Source: a virus. Taken from it: 36,304 nucleotides of DNA. The notes beneath the pieces are model-generated. The model had not been told where the DNA came from and did no database searches. It saw only the letters and a list, made by a program, of their open reading frames with translations. The stretch's first letter is position 1; the number at the start of each line of letters is the position of its first letter. The translations under genes were made by a program, and so were the position numbers. Shown in pieces: positions 22,297 to 29,800 of the stretch. The stretch is taken from positions 1 through 36,304 of the IMG/VR virus record IMGVR_UViG_3300025137_000007. One strand, given 5' to 3'.

Positions 22297-22962
22297 TTAA
22301 AAATCTTCTTCGAAATCATCATCAGCATCTTTTATATCTTCAATGCTTGGACTTAATGAATTAATTTCTTTCTCGATCTCCTTATTAACTGGTTTCTCTT
22401 GTACTTCTTCAGTTAATTTATTGTTATTATTAGTTGTCAACATAGCCTCAGGTCTTTCAACCCAATCAATAATAGACCAATCAGGCAGATATACAGTTGC
22501 TTTTCCCCATTTTGTGGGGCCCACAACACCTTTAACTTGTATTACTGGCAATTTCTCCTTCTCATTAGCACTAATATAACTGTCATGAAGCTTATCAAAA
22601 CTTTGAATCATACTTCCTGCACTAGAACCAAATTTTACTGTATTCAGATTCTTATTGTAAATATTGACATTAAAGTATTCTTTGTGATCGGAAGAAGGTC
22701 TTTCAGGAAGTTGATTCGAAACACCATGAGGCACTACAACAACACTTGGAGGGCTTTGAGTCCAATCTGCCCAACCTACTTTTAACTCATTGAAATCAAT
22801 GATTATTTTAAATTCATTTTTATAATCATCTGCAACTGCAACTTCATTTTCTCTGTCATAATGATGATGAGTAAACTTACCTTCTTTAGCATTGAAATTT
22901 AATCTATCATAAATCTCTCTTGGTGCATTATCATTATCTTCTTTTATTAGTCCCATAGCCAT
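22297..22962 (-). CDS. Single-stranded DNA-binding protein (T7 gp2.5-like type)
   Basis: The 221-residue protein is coupled to the exonuclease gene by a TAATG overlap. The middle (about 50-175) is beta-rich with scattered aromatic residues (VGWADWTQSPPSVVVVP, HKEYFNVNIYNK, WGKATVYLPDWSIIDWVERPEA), as expected of an OB fold. The tail is Ser/Glu/Asp-rich and ends DADDDFEEDF, the acidic C-terminus with final Phe that T7 gp2.5-type SSBs use to contact replication proteins. Neighbouring exonuclease and primase-helicase support a recombination-replication role. The assignment rests on tail and context more than on a strict motif. Confidence 0.68.
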   Translation of the reverse strand: MAMGLIKEDNDNAPREIYDRLNFNAKEGKFTHHHYDRENEVAVADDYKNEFKIIIDFNELKVGWADWTQSPPSVVVVPHGVSNQLPERPSSDHKEYFNVNIYNKNLNTVKFGSSAGSMIQSFDKLHDSYISANEKEKLPVIQVKGVVGPTKWGKATVYLPDWSIIDWVERPEAMLTTNNNNKLTEEVQEKPVNKEIEKEINSLSPSIEDIKDADDDFEEDF

Positions 22963-23837
22963 TATAAATCTCCTTCTATTTCGATTGACTTGTTAAATAA
23001 TATTATTTCTTCCGGCGGAAGAGTTTCTTTGTAAGCCCAATTAGGTATATTTAAAGACACGACTTCATTGGGGTAGTCAGGGTATTCGCCTAGTTCTTCA
23101 GCTTCTTTGTATCTATCTAAAGCTATATTCATACAAGCAACTCCTTCTTCTAAAAAAGGCTCAGGAATTTCATACAAACAACAGGCAAATGGAGGTTCTT
23201 TTTCAACAAAAAGAAAAACAAATCTTGATACTTCTCTCTTAGTAGCTAACGACCAGACATGACGATAAAAAGCTTCTTGTATATGATAACCATATCTAGC
23301 TATTGATTTTACTACACTATCTTCATCAGCTAATTGAGTTGTTTTTAGATCAACAAGCATATCTGCTTTAGACCCAAGTACAGCTCTATCAGGTCTTGTC
23401 TTTAACTTTAAATTAGTTCTAGGGTCTTTAGCAAAAGCAGACATCTCAGATTGTCCATTATCACTAACTAATAGTTTATTAATTTCACTTTTTCTATGAA
23501 CACTATCTCTTATTCTTAAACATTTATCATATTCAATATCAGTAACTATTACTTGATTGCTAAGTTTATTTTTCTTTAAATCTTTATATTCTTTAGTCAT
23601 GCGATTTTTACCACATTTAATAACTTCAGAATCAAACTTCTCAGGTTCTAATACTGCTACATGAACAGCAGTACCAACATCAAAATGAACTTTGTTTGTG
23701 AACTCTTGAAATTTGTAGTGTGCTACACTCTTACTATATATAGTCTTTACACCTGTTGAACCTAAAGCTTCAGATATAGAATGATATTCGTCATGACTTA
23801 AATGTGGTTCAATAGAGTTGTATTTTATTTGTTTCAT
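22962..23837 (-). CDS. RecE-like PD-(D/E)XK exonuclease
   Basis: The start was set at the ATG at 23835-23837 because GGAAGGAGAAATT precedes it; the longer open frame has no ribosome site. The 291-residue product contains FDVGTAVHVAVLEPEKF (52-68, with His59), RPDRAVLG (148-155), DMLVDLKTTQ (159-168, catalytic D163 and K165) and YGYHIQEAFYRH (182-193). This is the order of exodeoxyribonuclease VIII/RecE-type nucleases, which resect 5' ends for single-strand annealing. It is first in the leftward operon, next to the SSB-like gene, forming a recombination pair. No separate annealing protein was recognised. Confidence 0.85.
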   Translation of the reverse strand: MKQIKYNSIEPHLSHDEYHSISEALGSTGVKTIYSKSVAHYKFQEFTNKVHFDVGTAVHVAVLEPEKFDSEVIKCGKNRMTKEYKDLKKNKLSNQVIVTDIEYDKCLRIRDSVHRKSEINKLLVSDNGQSEMSAFAKDPRTNLKLKTRPDRAVLGSKADMLVDLKTTQLADEDSVVKSIARYGYHIQEAFYRHVWSLATKREVSRFVFLFVEKEPPFACCLYEIPEPFLEEGVACMNIALDRYKEAEELGEYPDYPNEVVSLNIPNWAYKETLPPEEIILFNKSIEIEGDL

Positions 23838-23855
23838 AATTTCTCCTTCCAAAGA

Positions 23856-23962
23856 TTGATTCAAAAATATTCTGATTCGTAAATTAGTCAAATTCATTTT
23901 CTGAATCAAACTAGAACTATTGTGTAAGCTTAAAAAAAAAGATGTTGACAATAAGGAATCAA
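23856..23962. repeat. GATTCA-type repeats in the divergent promoter region (operator candidates)
   Basis: Four related elements lie between the divergent starts: TTGATTCAA (23856-23864, palindromic), TGATTC (23873-23878), TGAATCA (23902-23908) and GGAATCAA (23955-23962). The first three surround the leftward promoter and the last lies in the spacer of the rightward promoter. They are well placed for one regulator to control both units. No repressor gene was recognised. Confidence 0.45.
23864..23891 (-). promoter_or_regulatory. Probable promoter of the replication operon
   Basis: On the minus strand TTGACT (23891-23886) is followed after 16 bases by TATTTT (23869-23864). The predicted start near 23857 gives a 20-base leader with the strong ribosome site of the exonuclease gene. 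Confidence 0.5.
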
Positions 23963-23973
23963 TATCCTAAAAT
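23945..23973 (+). promoter_or_regulatory. Near-consensus promoter with almost no leader
   Basis: TTGACA (23945-23950), 17-base spacer, TAAAAT (23968-23973). The expected start is around 23980, only about three bases before the ATG at 23983. This is the best promoter in the genome, and it implies a leaderless or nearly leaderless mRNA. Its first 13 bases equal those at 10319. Confidence 0.8.
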
Positions 23974-23982
23974 GATTACATT

Positions 23983-25476
23983 ATGAATAATAATGTTATG
24001 AAAAATCCAGTTGAAACTGGTCAGATTAACTCTAGCGATATGCAGACAAAATCTGTTGGTAATAAATCTAACAACTCATGGTTTAATGTTAATCATATTG
24101 GTTTGAAAAAAAATCAGTCTGATAAAAATAAAATCTTTATCATTAAAGAATTAGTCTCTAATGCTTTTGATGAGAACATTAATAAATGTGAAGTTCAACT
24201 TACATGGTCATCTGAAGGAACAAAGATTAAAGTTCAAGATGATAGCCCTGAGGGTTTTAAAAAATTAGCTGATGCTTATACATTATTTAATGAAAGCTAC
24301 AAAGCTAACGATACTTCAAAGAGAGGTAGATTTTCTTATGGAACTAAATCTTCTTTAGCTATGTTTAAAGAAGCTAAGATAGTTAGTACAAAAGGAACTA
24401 TACTTTTTAAATCTAATGGCACTAGAACTAAGACTGGAACTAAAACTGAAAAAGGTTCTATCTTTGAGGGTTTGATTAAACTTAAAAAAGTTGAGTTCGA
24501 AGAGTTGCTTGATTTATCAAGAACTATCATTCCACCAAAAAATGTTGAGTTTGTAATTAATGATAACTTGATTAAAAGATCAAACACACACTCAGTATTT
24601 ACAGAAACTTTACCGACTGTAACGATTGATGAAGAAGGTAACTTTACTCCAAGTTCAAGAGTTACTGAAATTGAATTGTTTAAATCTTTAGATACAAACT
24701 ATATTTGTGAACTTGGAATACCAGTTGTTGAAACTGATATTCCTTTTACAATAAATGTTAATCAGAAAGTTCCTCTTTCTAAAGATAGAGACAATGTTAA
24801 ACCAGCTTATCTTAAAAAGTTAAAAGCATTTGTTTTAAATCATACTCATAATGATTTATCAGAAGAGGAATTACAGACAACTTTTGCTCAAGAAGCCTTA
24901 GAGCAAAAAGAATCTTCTGCTGAAGCAATTAAATCTGTCATTGACGCTAAGTTTGGTGAAGATGCAGTTGTATATGATATGTCTGATATTGAAGCAAACA
25001 AGAAAGCATTTGCTGATGAGAGACAAGTTATCTCAGGCAGCCAACTTTCTAAAGAAGCATGGTCTAGAGTCAAAGAAGCAAGAGAACAATATTCAGACTT
25101 TGCTTTACCATCAGGACAAATTAGTAAGTATGCAAAACCTGAATTTACTGGTGGAGCAGAAGAGGTTGATGTTGATGATAAGATGCAAGAGGTAGTTGAC
25201 TATGCAAAGTTCTTACATCAACAATTAGGCTTTGGAAGTTTATCAGTTACAGTACATGACGGCTCAGGGGCCCTTGCAAGTTATGGTCGTGGTAACTTGC
25301 AGTTGTTCTTTAATGTTCTTGGTCGTCAATGGTTTGATTTAGATACAAACAAACAAGAGATACTTGAACTGTTGATACATGAGTTTGGTCATTACTATTC
25401 TTCCGATCATTTAAGTAGAAGTTACTATGACGGTTTATGCAGAATTGGTGCAAAGCTAACAATTCTTAAAGTTTAA
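23983..25476 (+). CDS. GHKL-type ATPase fused to a C-terminal zinc peptidase-like domain
   Basis: The 497-residue protein starts with a GHKL (Hsp90/MutL/MORC-type) ATPase. The N-box is KELVSNAFDEN (55-65, Glu56, Asn60, Asp63), the G1-like box is DDSPEGF (86-92) and the G2 box is RGRFSYGTKSS (114-124). The middle is helical and charged. Residues about 400-497 form a zincin-like domain with H466-E-F-G-H470 and H476, the spacing HExxHxxxxxH of metzincins. T4 rIIA is also a GHKL protein, so an rIIA-like exclusion or anti-defence role is possible. No ribosome site precedes the start; a second ATG at 23998 is the alternative. The gene is driven by the strongest promoter seen. Confidence 0.8.
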   Translation: MNNNVMKNPVETGQINSSDMQTKSVGNKSNNSWFNVNHIGLKKNQSDKNKIFIIKELVSNAFDENINKCEVQLTWSSEGTKIKVQDDSPEGFKKLADAYTLFNESYKANDTSKRGRFSYGTKSSLAMFKEAKIVSTKGTILFKSNGTRTKTGTKTEKGSIFEGLIKLKKVEFEELLDLSRTIIPPKNVEFVINDNLIKRSNTHSVFTETLPTVTIDEEGNFTPSSRVTEIELFKSLDTNYICELGIPVVETDIPFTINVNQKVPLSKDRDNVKPAYLKKLKAFVLNHTHNDLSEEELQTTFAQEALEQKESSAEAIKSVIDAKFGEDAVVYDMSDIEANKKAFADERQVISGSQLSKEAWSRVKEAREQYSDFALPSGQISKYAKPEFTGGAEEVDVDDKMQEVVDYAKFLHQQLGFGSLSVTVHDGSGALASYGRGNLQLFFNVLGRQWFDLDTNKQEILELLIHEFGHYYSSDHLSRSYYDGLCRIGAKLTILKV

Positions 25477-25490
25477 CTAAAGGAGATAAT

Positions 25491-25509
25491 GAGGGGTTAA
25501 TAACCCCTC
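25491..25509 (+). repeat. 19-bp inverted repeat after the GHKL gene, overlapping a three-codon minigene
   Basis: GAGGGGTTA-A-TAACCCCTC is a 9-bp perfect stem with one central base. It lies between the GHKL gene and the 73-residue gene and has no U-run. AAAGGAG followed by ATG AGG GGT TAA (25489-25500) overlaps it. The rest of the gap (25510-25609) shows nothing but the ribosome site of the next gene. Confidence 0.55.
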
Positions 25510-25609
25510 GTTACTTATTAACATCTTATCAACAACAAATTTCAATCACAATATAGACACAATCTCGAATCAAGTTATTATCAACTCGATTGATGAAGGA
25601 GTTTATATT

Positions 25610-25831
25610 ATGAATTATCAAAAAAAGGATCAAATTGTTGATCTACAACTTTACTTAGCACTATCAGAAATGTATAGACAAGACTTAGAAGCTTTAGAAG
25701 ATTTAGCTACAATGGATCCAAAGACTGTTGATATTGAAAAACAACTTGAAAAATTAAAATGGTCTACTAAAATTTTTAGAGAAAAAATGGACACTTATAG
25801 TTGGGCATTAAATAATGATAAATATTCTTAA
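25610..25831 (+). CDS. Small helical protein (73 aa), hypothetical
   Basis: Preceded by GATGAAGGAGTTTATATT, a strong ribosome site. The sequence is almost entirely helical and charged (QIVDLQLYLALSEMYRQDLEALEDLATMDPKTVDIEKQLEKLKWSTKIFREKMDTYSW), consistent with a helical hairpin or a coiled-coil dimer. There is no known family. It follows the GHKL gene in the same rightward unit and is followed by a clear terminator. It may be a partner or antagonist of the GHKL protein, inferred from position only. Confidence 0.6.
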   Translation: MNYQKKDQIVDLQLYLALSEMYRQDLEALEDLATMDPKTVDIEKQLEKLKWSTKIFREKMDTYSWALNNDKYS

Positions 25832-25840
25832 AGTTTTTAT

Positions 25841-25877
25841 AGAAGCAGTAATTAGTTTTTTACTGCTTCTTATTTTT
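25841..25877 (+). terminator. Intrinsic terminator of the GHKL unit
   Basis: AGAAGCAGTAA (25841-25851) pairs perfectly with TTACTGCTTCT (25860-25870) around an 8-base loop, followed by TATTTTT. It separates the rightward unit from the convergent end of the late operon (stop at 25892). Confidence 0.88.
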
Positions 25878-25891
25878 GATATTGATTAATT

Positions 25892-26494
25892 CTATCTACC
25901 AAAATTTCTCATATAATCTTCAACTCTTTTCTTTCTTTGTAACTTTGCTTCACTAGACATTTCATTATAACTTGGAAAAACTATATCACTTTCAGTAGTT
26001 GTAAATTGATTTAAATTTCCAATAGATTGTTTTACAGAATTATTAATAGTATCTTGTCCTGCTAATTTATCTAAATTTATTGGAGGTCTATTTTTTAAAG
26101 ATTGTTGAATTTGAGAATTTGTATTTTGAAATTTTAAATTATCTAAATCAGTTATCATCTTCTGCATTGCATTTCTTTTGTCATCTCCTTCAACCATTTC
26201 TTGATACATCTTATCTCCTGTTTCTCTAAAATTTACAGGATTTAATCTTTCTTTATATTCATTAAACTTATCTCCAAAATTATTCATTGTTGAATTAAAA
26301 TTAGCTGGCATATTTTTTGGATTTAATTTACTCAACATTGAATTTGCTTCTAGAGTCATTGCATCAAAATTTTTACCAGAAGTAATATCAGTAAATTGTT
26401 TTTTTGGTGAAGCCATTTTTTCAGCCATCTTTTTTTCTAGTGTTGCTTTTAAAAGCTCACCAGACCCAGCCATTGCACCCATTGCCTTTGACAT
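25892..26494 (-). CDS. Last gene of the late operon, probable virion-associated protein
   Basis: This 200-residue protein has AAGGAGTAAACT as ribosome site. It opens MSKAMGAMAGSGELLKATLEKKMAEKMA, a helical stretch rich in Ala and Met, and continues with polar, Asn- and Lys-rich sequence (KLNPKNMPANFNSTMNNFGDKFNEYKERLNP). It has no membrane segment and no enzyme motif. It closes the series of internal virion genes after a small lipoprotein, so it may be a minor ejection or assembly protein. The family was not recognised. Confidence 0.5.
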   Translation of the reverse strand: MSKAMGAMAGSGELLKATLEKKMAEKMASPKKQFTDITSGKNFDAMTLEANSMLSKLNPKNMPANFNSTMNNFGDKFNEYKERLNPVNFRETGDKMYQEMVEGDDKRNAMQKMITDLDNLKFQNTNSQIQQSLKNRPPINLDKLAGQDTINNSVKQSIGNLNQFTTTESDIVFPSYNEMSSEAKLQRKKRVEDYMRNFGR

Positions 26495-26497
26495 AGT

Positions 26498-26632
26498 TTA
26501 CTCCTTACTTGTAGATTCAATAACAATTTTAAGATCGGTGTCTGCTGGAGTTTGTGTAGATACATTTACACTTCCAGGTTTAGCACAACCAATCATTACT
26601 AACATTGGTAATAAAATTATTAATTTTTTCAT
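26498..26632 (-). CDS. Small lipoprotein (44 aa)
   Basis: ATG at 26630-26632 follows GGAGAGTAAT, and the frame ends at 26498. The product MKKLIILLPMLVMIGCAKPG continues with a Ser/Thr-rich 24-residue tail. The Lys-Lys start, hydrophobic core and M-I-G-C lipobox with Cys16 predict a lipoprotein signal peptide. After cleavage about 29 residues would remain at a membrane. In phages such tiny lipoproteins are often outer-membrane spanins (Rz1-like) or superinfection-exclusion proteins. No paired inner spanin is evident here, so the role is open. Confidence 0.65.
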   Translation of the reverse strand: MKKLIILLPMLVMIGCAKPGSVNVSTQTPADTDLKIVIESTSKE

Positions 26633-26633
26633 A

Positions 26634-29600
26634 TTACTCTCCATCATCATACATTTCTGAAAACCATTCTGGTATTTCTCTTACATTAACTTGAGTTGTT
26701 CTTCCACCAGCTAAGAACTGTCTTTTATATTGTTTATAAGCTTCTAGCTTTGAAAGAGCTTTAGTCTCAATTCCTTTTACTAGCTCTAATATATATCTAG
26801 TCTTTTCTGGCTTTAACATAACTTCAATAACTAGATCATTTAATTTTTTATTGTTTGCAATACCACCAAATAATTTTTGCCCTATTTGAGAGCCACGACC
26901 TGCAATAATAAGACTTGATCCTGAACTTCCTGTTGCACTACCCATTAATTTACTAAAACCTTTAGAACCCATGCCTCTAAATATGGCAGATAAAGCTTCA
27001 CTTGTTGCCATAGCGGTTGTCTTATCTTGAAACATATTTAGATTCATAAAATCAACATCTTTAGTAAAACTGTTAAAAGTTTTTTGCCAATGAGATAATT
27101 GTTTTTCACTTAATATTTTTTCTGCTATTAAAACTTCTCTTAGAGTTTCACCTCCAATAGATTGATCTAATCTTTTTTGTAGTTGTAAAACTGGATTAGC
27201 ATTTTTTAAAGCATCATCAATTAATCCGTCAAATACTGTTACATTAAATCCATCTTTTAAAGATTTATCATTTTTAAGAGCTTGTGATATTGTTCTAATT
27301 TTATTACCACCATTTTGAGGGTCAAACATAGCCTTTTGAACTATTGGAATACCATTGTCAGTTTCTAATAAACCATAGAAAGCACTTCTCTTATCAACTT
27401 CAAAATTAATTTTACCTGTAACAGGGTCCTTGTTTATTGGTTTTAATCCAAAAATATTAGAAGATAAATCTTTTTCTAATTCAGAAAAGTTTGTTTTATA
27501 TTTTTCTAATATTTCTTGTAGTCTTGGAAAATTATTAATAGTATCTTTGTTATCTTTCATCCATCTGTAAAAATTACTTACATTAACTTTTCCGTCTGTA
27601 CCTATAACCACATTTGCCATATCACCTACTATACTTTGAAAAGCTCTATCGCCATCTATTTTTAATTCAGGTTGTCTTAATCTTCCTGTTCTATCTGGTG
27701 GACCAAAATAAGATTTTGTTATGTTATCATCTGCACTTTCAAGAACAGTTCTAATAACATTAATATCTTCTCCAAGATATTTTGGATCAAAATCTAATAT
27801 TGTTTTTGCGGTGTATCTATCATTTAAATTATAATTTCCTCTTGAGCTTTTACTCATTACTGAATTAATTATATTGTTTCTTTCATAAGTTTCATACTTA
27901 TTGAATGTATGATATTTAGCTTGTTGTAATAAATCTGCAAACTCTTTGCCTTGATTACTTATAAAAATGTCTGAGTTTTCAAATAAAGATTTTTCTAACT
28001 CTGAAAGATTAAAATGAACATTTGCGTTCTCACTTAAAGGACCTGTGTTAATTGCTTCCTTTGAAGATCTAAGTTGTGTTTGAAAAGATTTTAATTCTCC
28101 AAAAGTTATTTTATCTCCTTTTTCTACCTTTGATAAAATAGCGTTTAATTCTTTGTTTATGTTTGCAGGGAGAACAGGTTTATCGGCTATTTGCATTTGT
28201 TCAGCCAATTTATTTCTTACAGCTATCATAGGTGCAAAGAAATCTTTTGGCAATTCAATACCCATAAATTCTCTTTTATCTAATTTGCCCCAAGCATTGC
28301 TTTCTGCCTGTCGTGTTTGTTTGTATGATTTTCTAATTAATTTTGCGATCTCTAAATTAGCTTCAGCAGGAGTAAAACCAAATTCTTTTGTGAGTATTTT
28401 TTCATAATCATCTAAATATGTTACAAACTTTTTTCCATATTCTTGTGATTGATTATTAAAAAGTGATTTGATTTTCGCAACAAATATATCTGGGTCTCCT
28501 CTTGGTTTTAAATCATCAGCCAATATAACATTCTTAGCATTTTTATTTATTAAACTTGTTAATACTTGATTAAAGCTTTGATTGTTAGAGGCGGCCCAAT
28601 TACTAAAAGCTGTAATAGTTTCATCATCTGCTATACGAGCCGGTATACCATAACCTTGACCTTCTCTTGTAGAAATTTTTAAAAGCTCTTCATCAGACAT
28701 AGCACTTAATTGTGGTATATCTTCATCAACAAATCTTTTAATAATGTCATCAATATTTGCATCTGGGTCTTTAGCTAATTCTCTAGATAATTTTGAAGCT
28801 AATAAATTCTGAACTGCTTGAGGGTCTGAACTAATTCTTAACTTCATACTGTTACCAAAATTAGCAATAGATTCAAAAGGGCCTTTTAATTTCCCTAACA
28901 TTCCCTCACCTGTTAAAACTTTATTATAAGTAGATTTTCCTCCAGACACTAATCCACCAGGAATCATACCTACTGTACTTGCAACTAATACAGCACCCAT
29001 AGTAGCGGTTGGGCCCCAATCATTTTTTTCTGCGTATGTATATATATTTGATCCTGCTAAATCTCCTGTAACAGATGAAGCTAAAAATGTTTTTGGAGAA
29101 TTTGTCATAGCACTATACATATCATCAAAGTATTTACTTCCTTTCCCATATTTAGAAAGTAAAAGTTGAGAACTTAAACTAAACTTAGTAAAGTCTCCAA
29201 AGTTTTTACCAAAAGATGAAGCAAAATTATCGGGCCCTACATTTCTTGGATCGCTACCACTTCCAATATTTAAATCTTCAAATAAAACATCTTTTATTTT
29301 TCCACTTACATCTATCTTTTCAGGAACATCATATCTATCTATTCTTGGAGGTCTTGGAGTAAAATTCTTATCAGCAACAATATCTCTTATACCTTCAAAA
29401 CCAGATATGCCTATGTTGGCTAAATTTTGTCCACTTAGATAATGACGAGGAACATTGTATCCAATATCGGTTAAATCACCAGGTAAAGATAATAAACTTG
29501 ATAAAGCATCACCTCCAAAATTTGTTGATGGACTTCTATCCATAATTTTTTGTTGATTAAGTAGTGGTGAATAAATTTCGCTTTGTAGAGCATTAGAATA

Positions 29601-29798
29601 TTCTTCATTAGGAATTTTATTATTACTTAATATTCCTTGTAATAGTTCTAAATTTCTTGGTCTTGAACTAGCATCATTTATAGGATTGTAATATCCTCCA
29701 GTAAGCTCATCTTGTCTTTGAAGTTTATCTAAAAAAAGAAATTCATCATTATTTAATAATCTTTTCTTTTTTTCTTCTTCATCTAAAATTGAAACCAT
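26634..29798 (-). CDS. Large internal virion / DNA ejection protein
   Basis: At 1054 residues this is the largest gene of the phage, with a highly charged N-terminus (VSILDEEEKKKRLLNNDEF). A Gly/Ala-rich hydrophobic patch (MGAVLVASTVGMIPGGLVSGG, near residue 265-290) could touch a membrane, and long helical regions follow. It sits at the end of a podovirus late operon together with two other large polar proteins, the arrangement of T7 gp14-16 or P22 gp7/16/20 ejection proteins. No lytic transglycosylase or peptidase motif was found in it. The assignment is by size, position and composition. Confidence 0.6.
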   Translation of the reverse strand: MVSILDEEEKKKRLLNNDEFLFLDKLQRQDELTGGYYNPINDASSRPRNLELLQGILSNNKIPNEEYSNALQSEIYSPLLNQQKIMDRSPSTNFGGDALSSLLSLPGDLTDIGYNVPRHYLSGQNLANIGISGFEGIRDIVADKNFTPRPPRIDRYDVPEKIDVSGKIKDVLFEDLNIGSGSDPRNVGPDNFASSFGKNFGDFTKFSLSSQLLLSKYGKGSKYFDDMYSAMTNSPKTFLASSVTGDLAGSNIYTYAEKNDWGPTATMGAVLVASTVGMIPGGLVSGGKSTYNKVLTGEGMLGKLKGPFESIANFGNSMKLRISSDPQAVQNLLASKLSRELAKDPDANIDDIIKRFVDEDIPQLSAMSDEELLKISTREGQGYGIPARIADDETITAFSNWAASNNQSFNQVLTSLINKNAKNVILADDLKPRGDPDIFVAKIKSLFNNQSQEYGKKFVTYLDDYEKILTKEFGFTPAEANLEIAKLIRKSYKQTRQAESNAWGKLDKREFMGIELPKDFFAPMIAVRNKLAEQMQIADKPVLPANINKELNAILSKVEKGDKITFGELKSFQTQLRSSKEAINTGPLSENANVHFNLSELEKSLFENSDIFISNQGKEFADLLQQAKYHTFNKYETYERNNIINSVMSKSSRGNYNLNDRYTAKTILDFDPKYLGEDINVIRTVLESADDNITKSYFGPPDRTGRLRQPELKIDGDRAFQSIVGDMANVVIGTDGKVNVSNFYRWMKDNKDTINNFPRLQEILEKYKTNFSELEKDLSSNIFGLKPINKDPVTGKINFEVDKRSAFYGLLETDNGIPIVQKAMFDPQNGGNKIRTISQALKNDKSLKDGFNVTVFDGLIDDALKNANPVLQLQKRLDQSIGGETLREVLIAEKILSEKQLSHWQKTFNSFTKDVDFMNLNMFQDKTTAMATSEALSAIFRGMGSKGFSKLMGSATGSSGSSLIIAGRGSQIGQKLFGGIANNKKLNDLVIEVMLKPEKTRYILELVKGIETKALSKLEAYKQYKRQFLAGGRTTQVNVREIPEWFSEMYDDGE

Positions 29799-29800
29799 TA

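Noticed and set aside
22297-22325. Minus-strand CTGATGA followed by GAAGA near the end of the SSB-like gene
   Set aside because: It encodes the acidic tail; no stem II pairing and no stem I or III around it.
25013-25045. CTGATGA followed by a good stem (GAGA/TCTC) resembling a hammerhead core
   Set aside because: It lies inside the GHKL coding frame, has AGG where GAA is needed, and no stem III or stem I can be drawn.
26634-29798. Lytic transglycosylase domain in the largest virion protein
   Set aside because: The expected catalytic Glu with surrounding E-S-x-x-x-P-like motifs was not seen.
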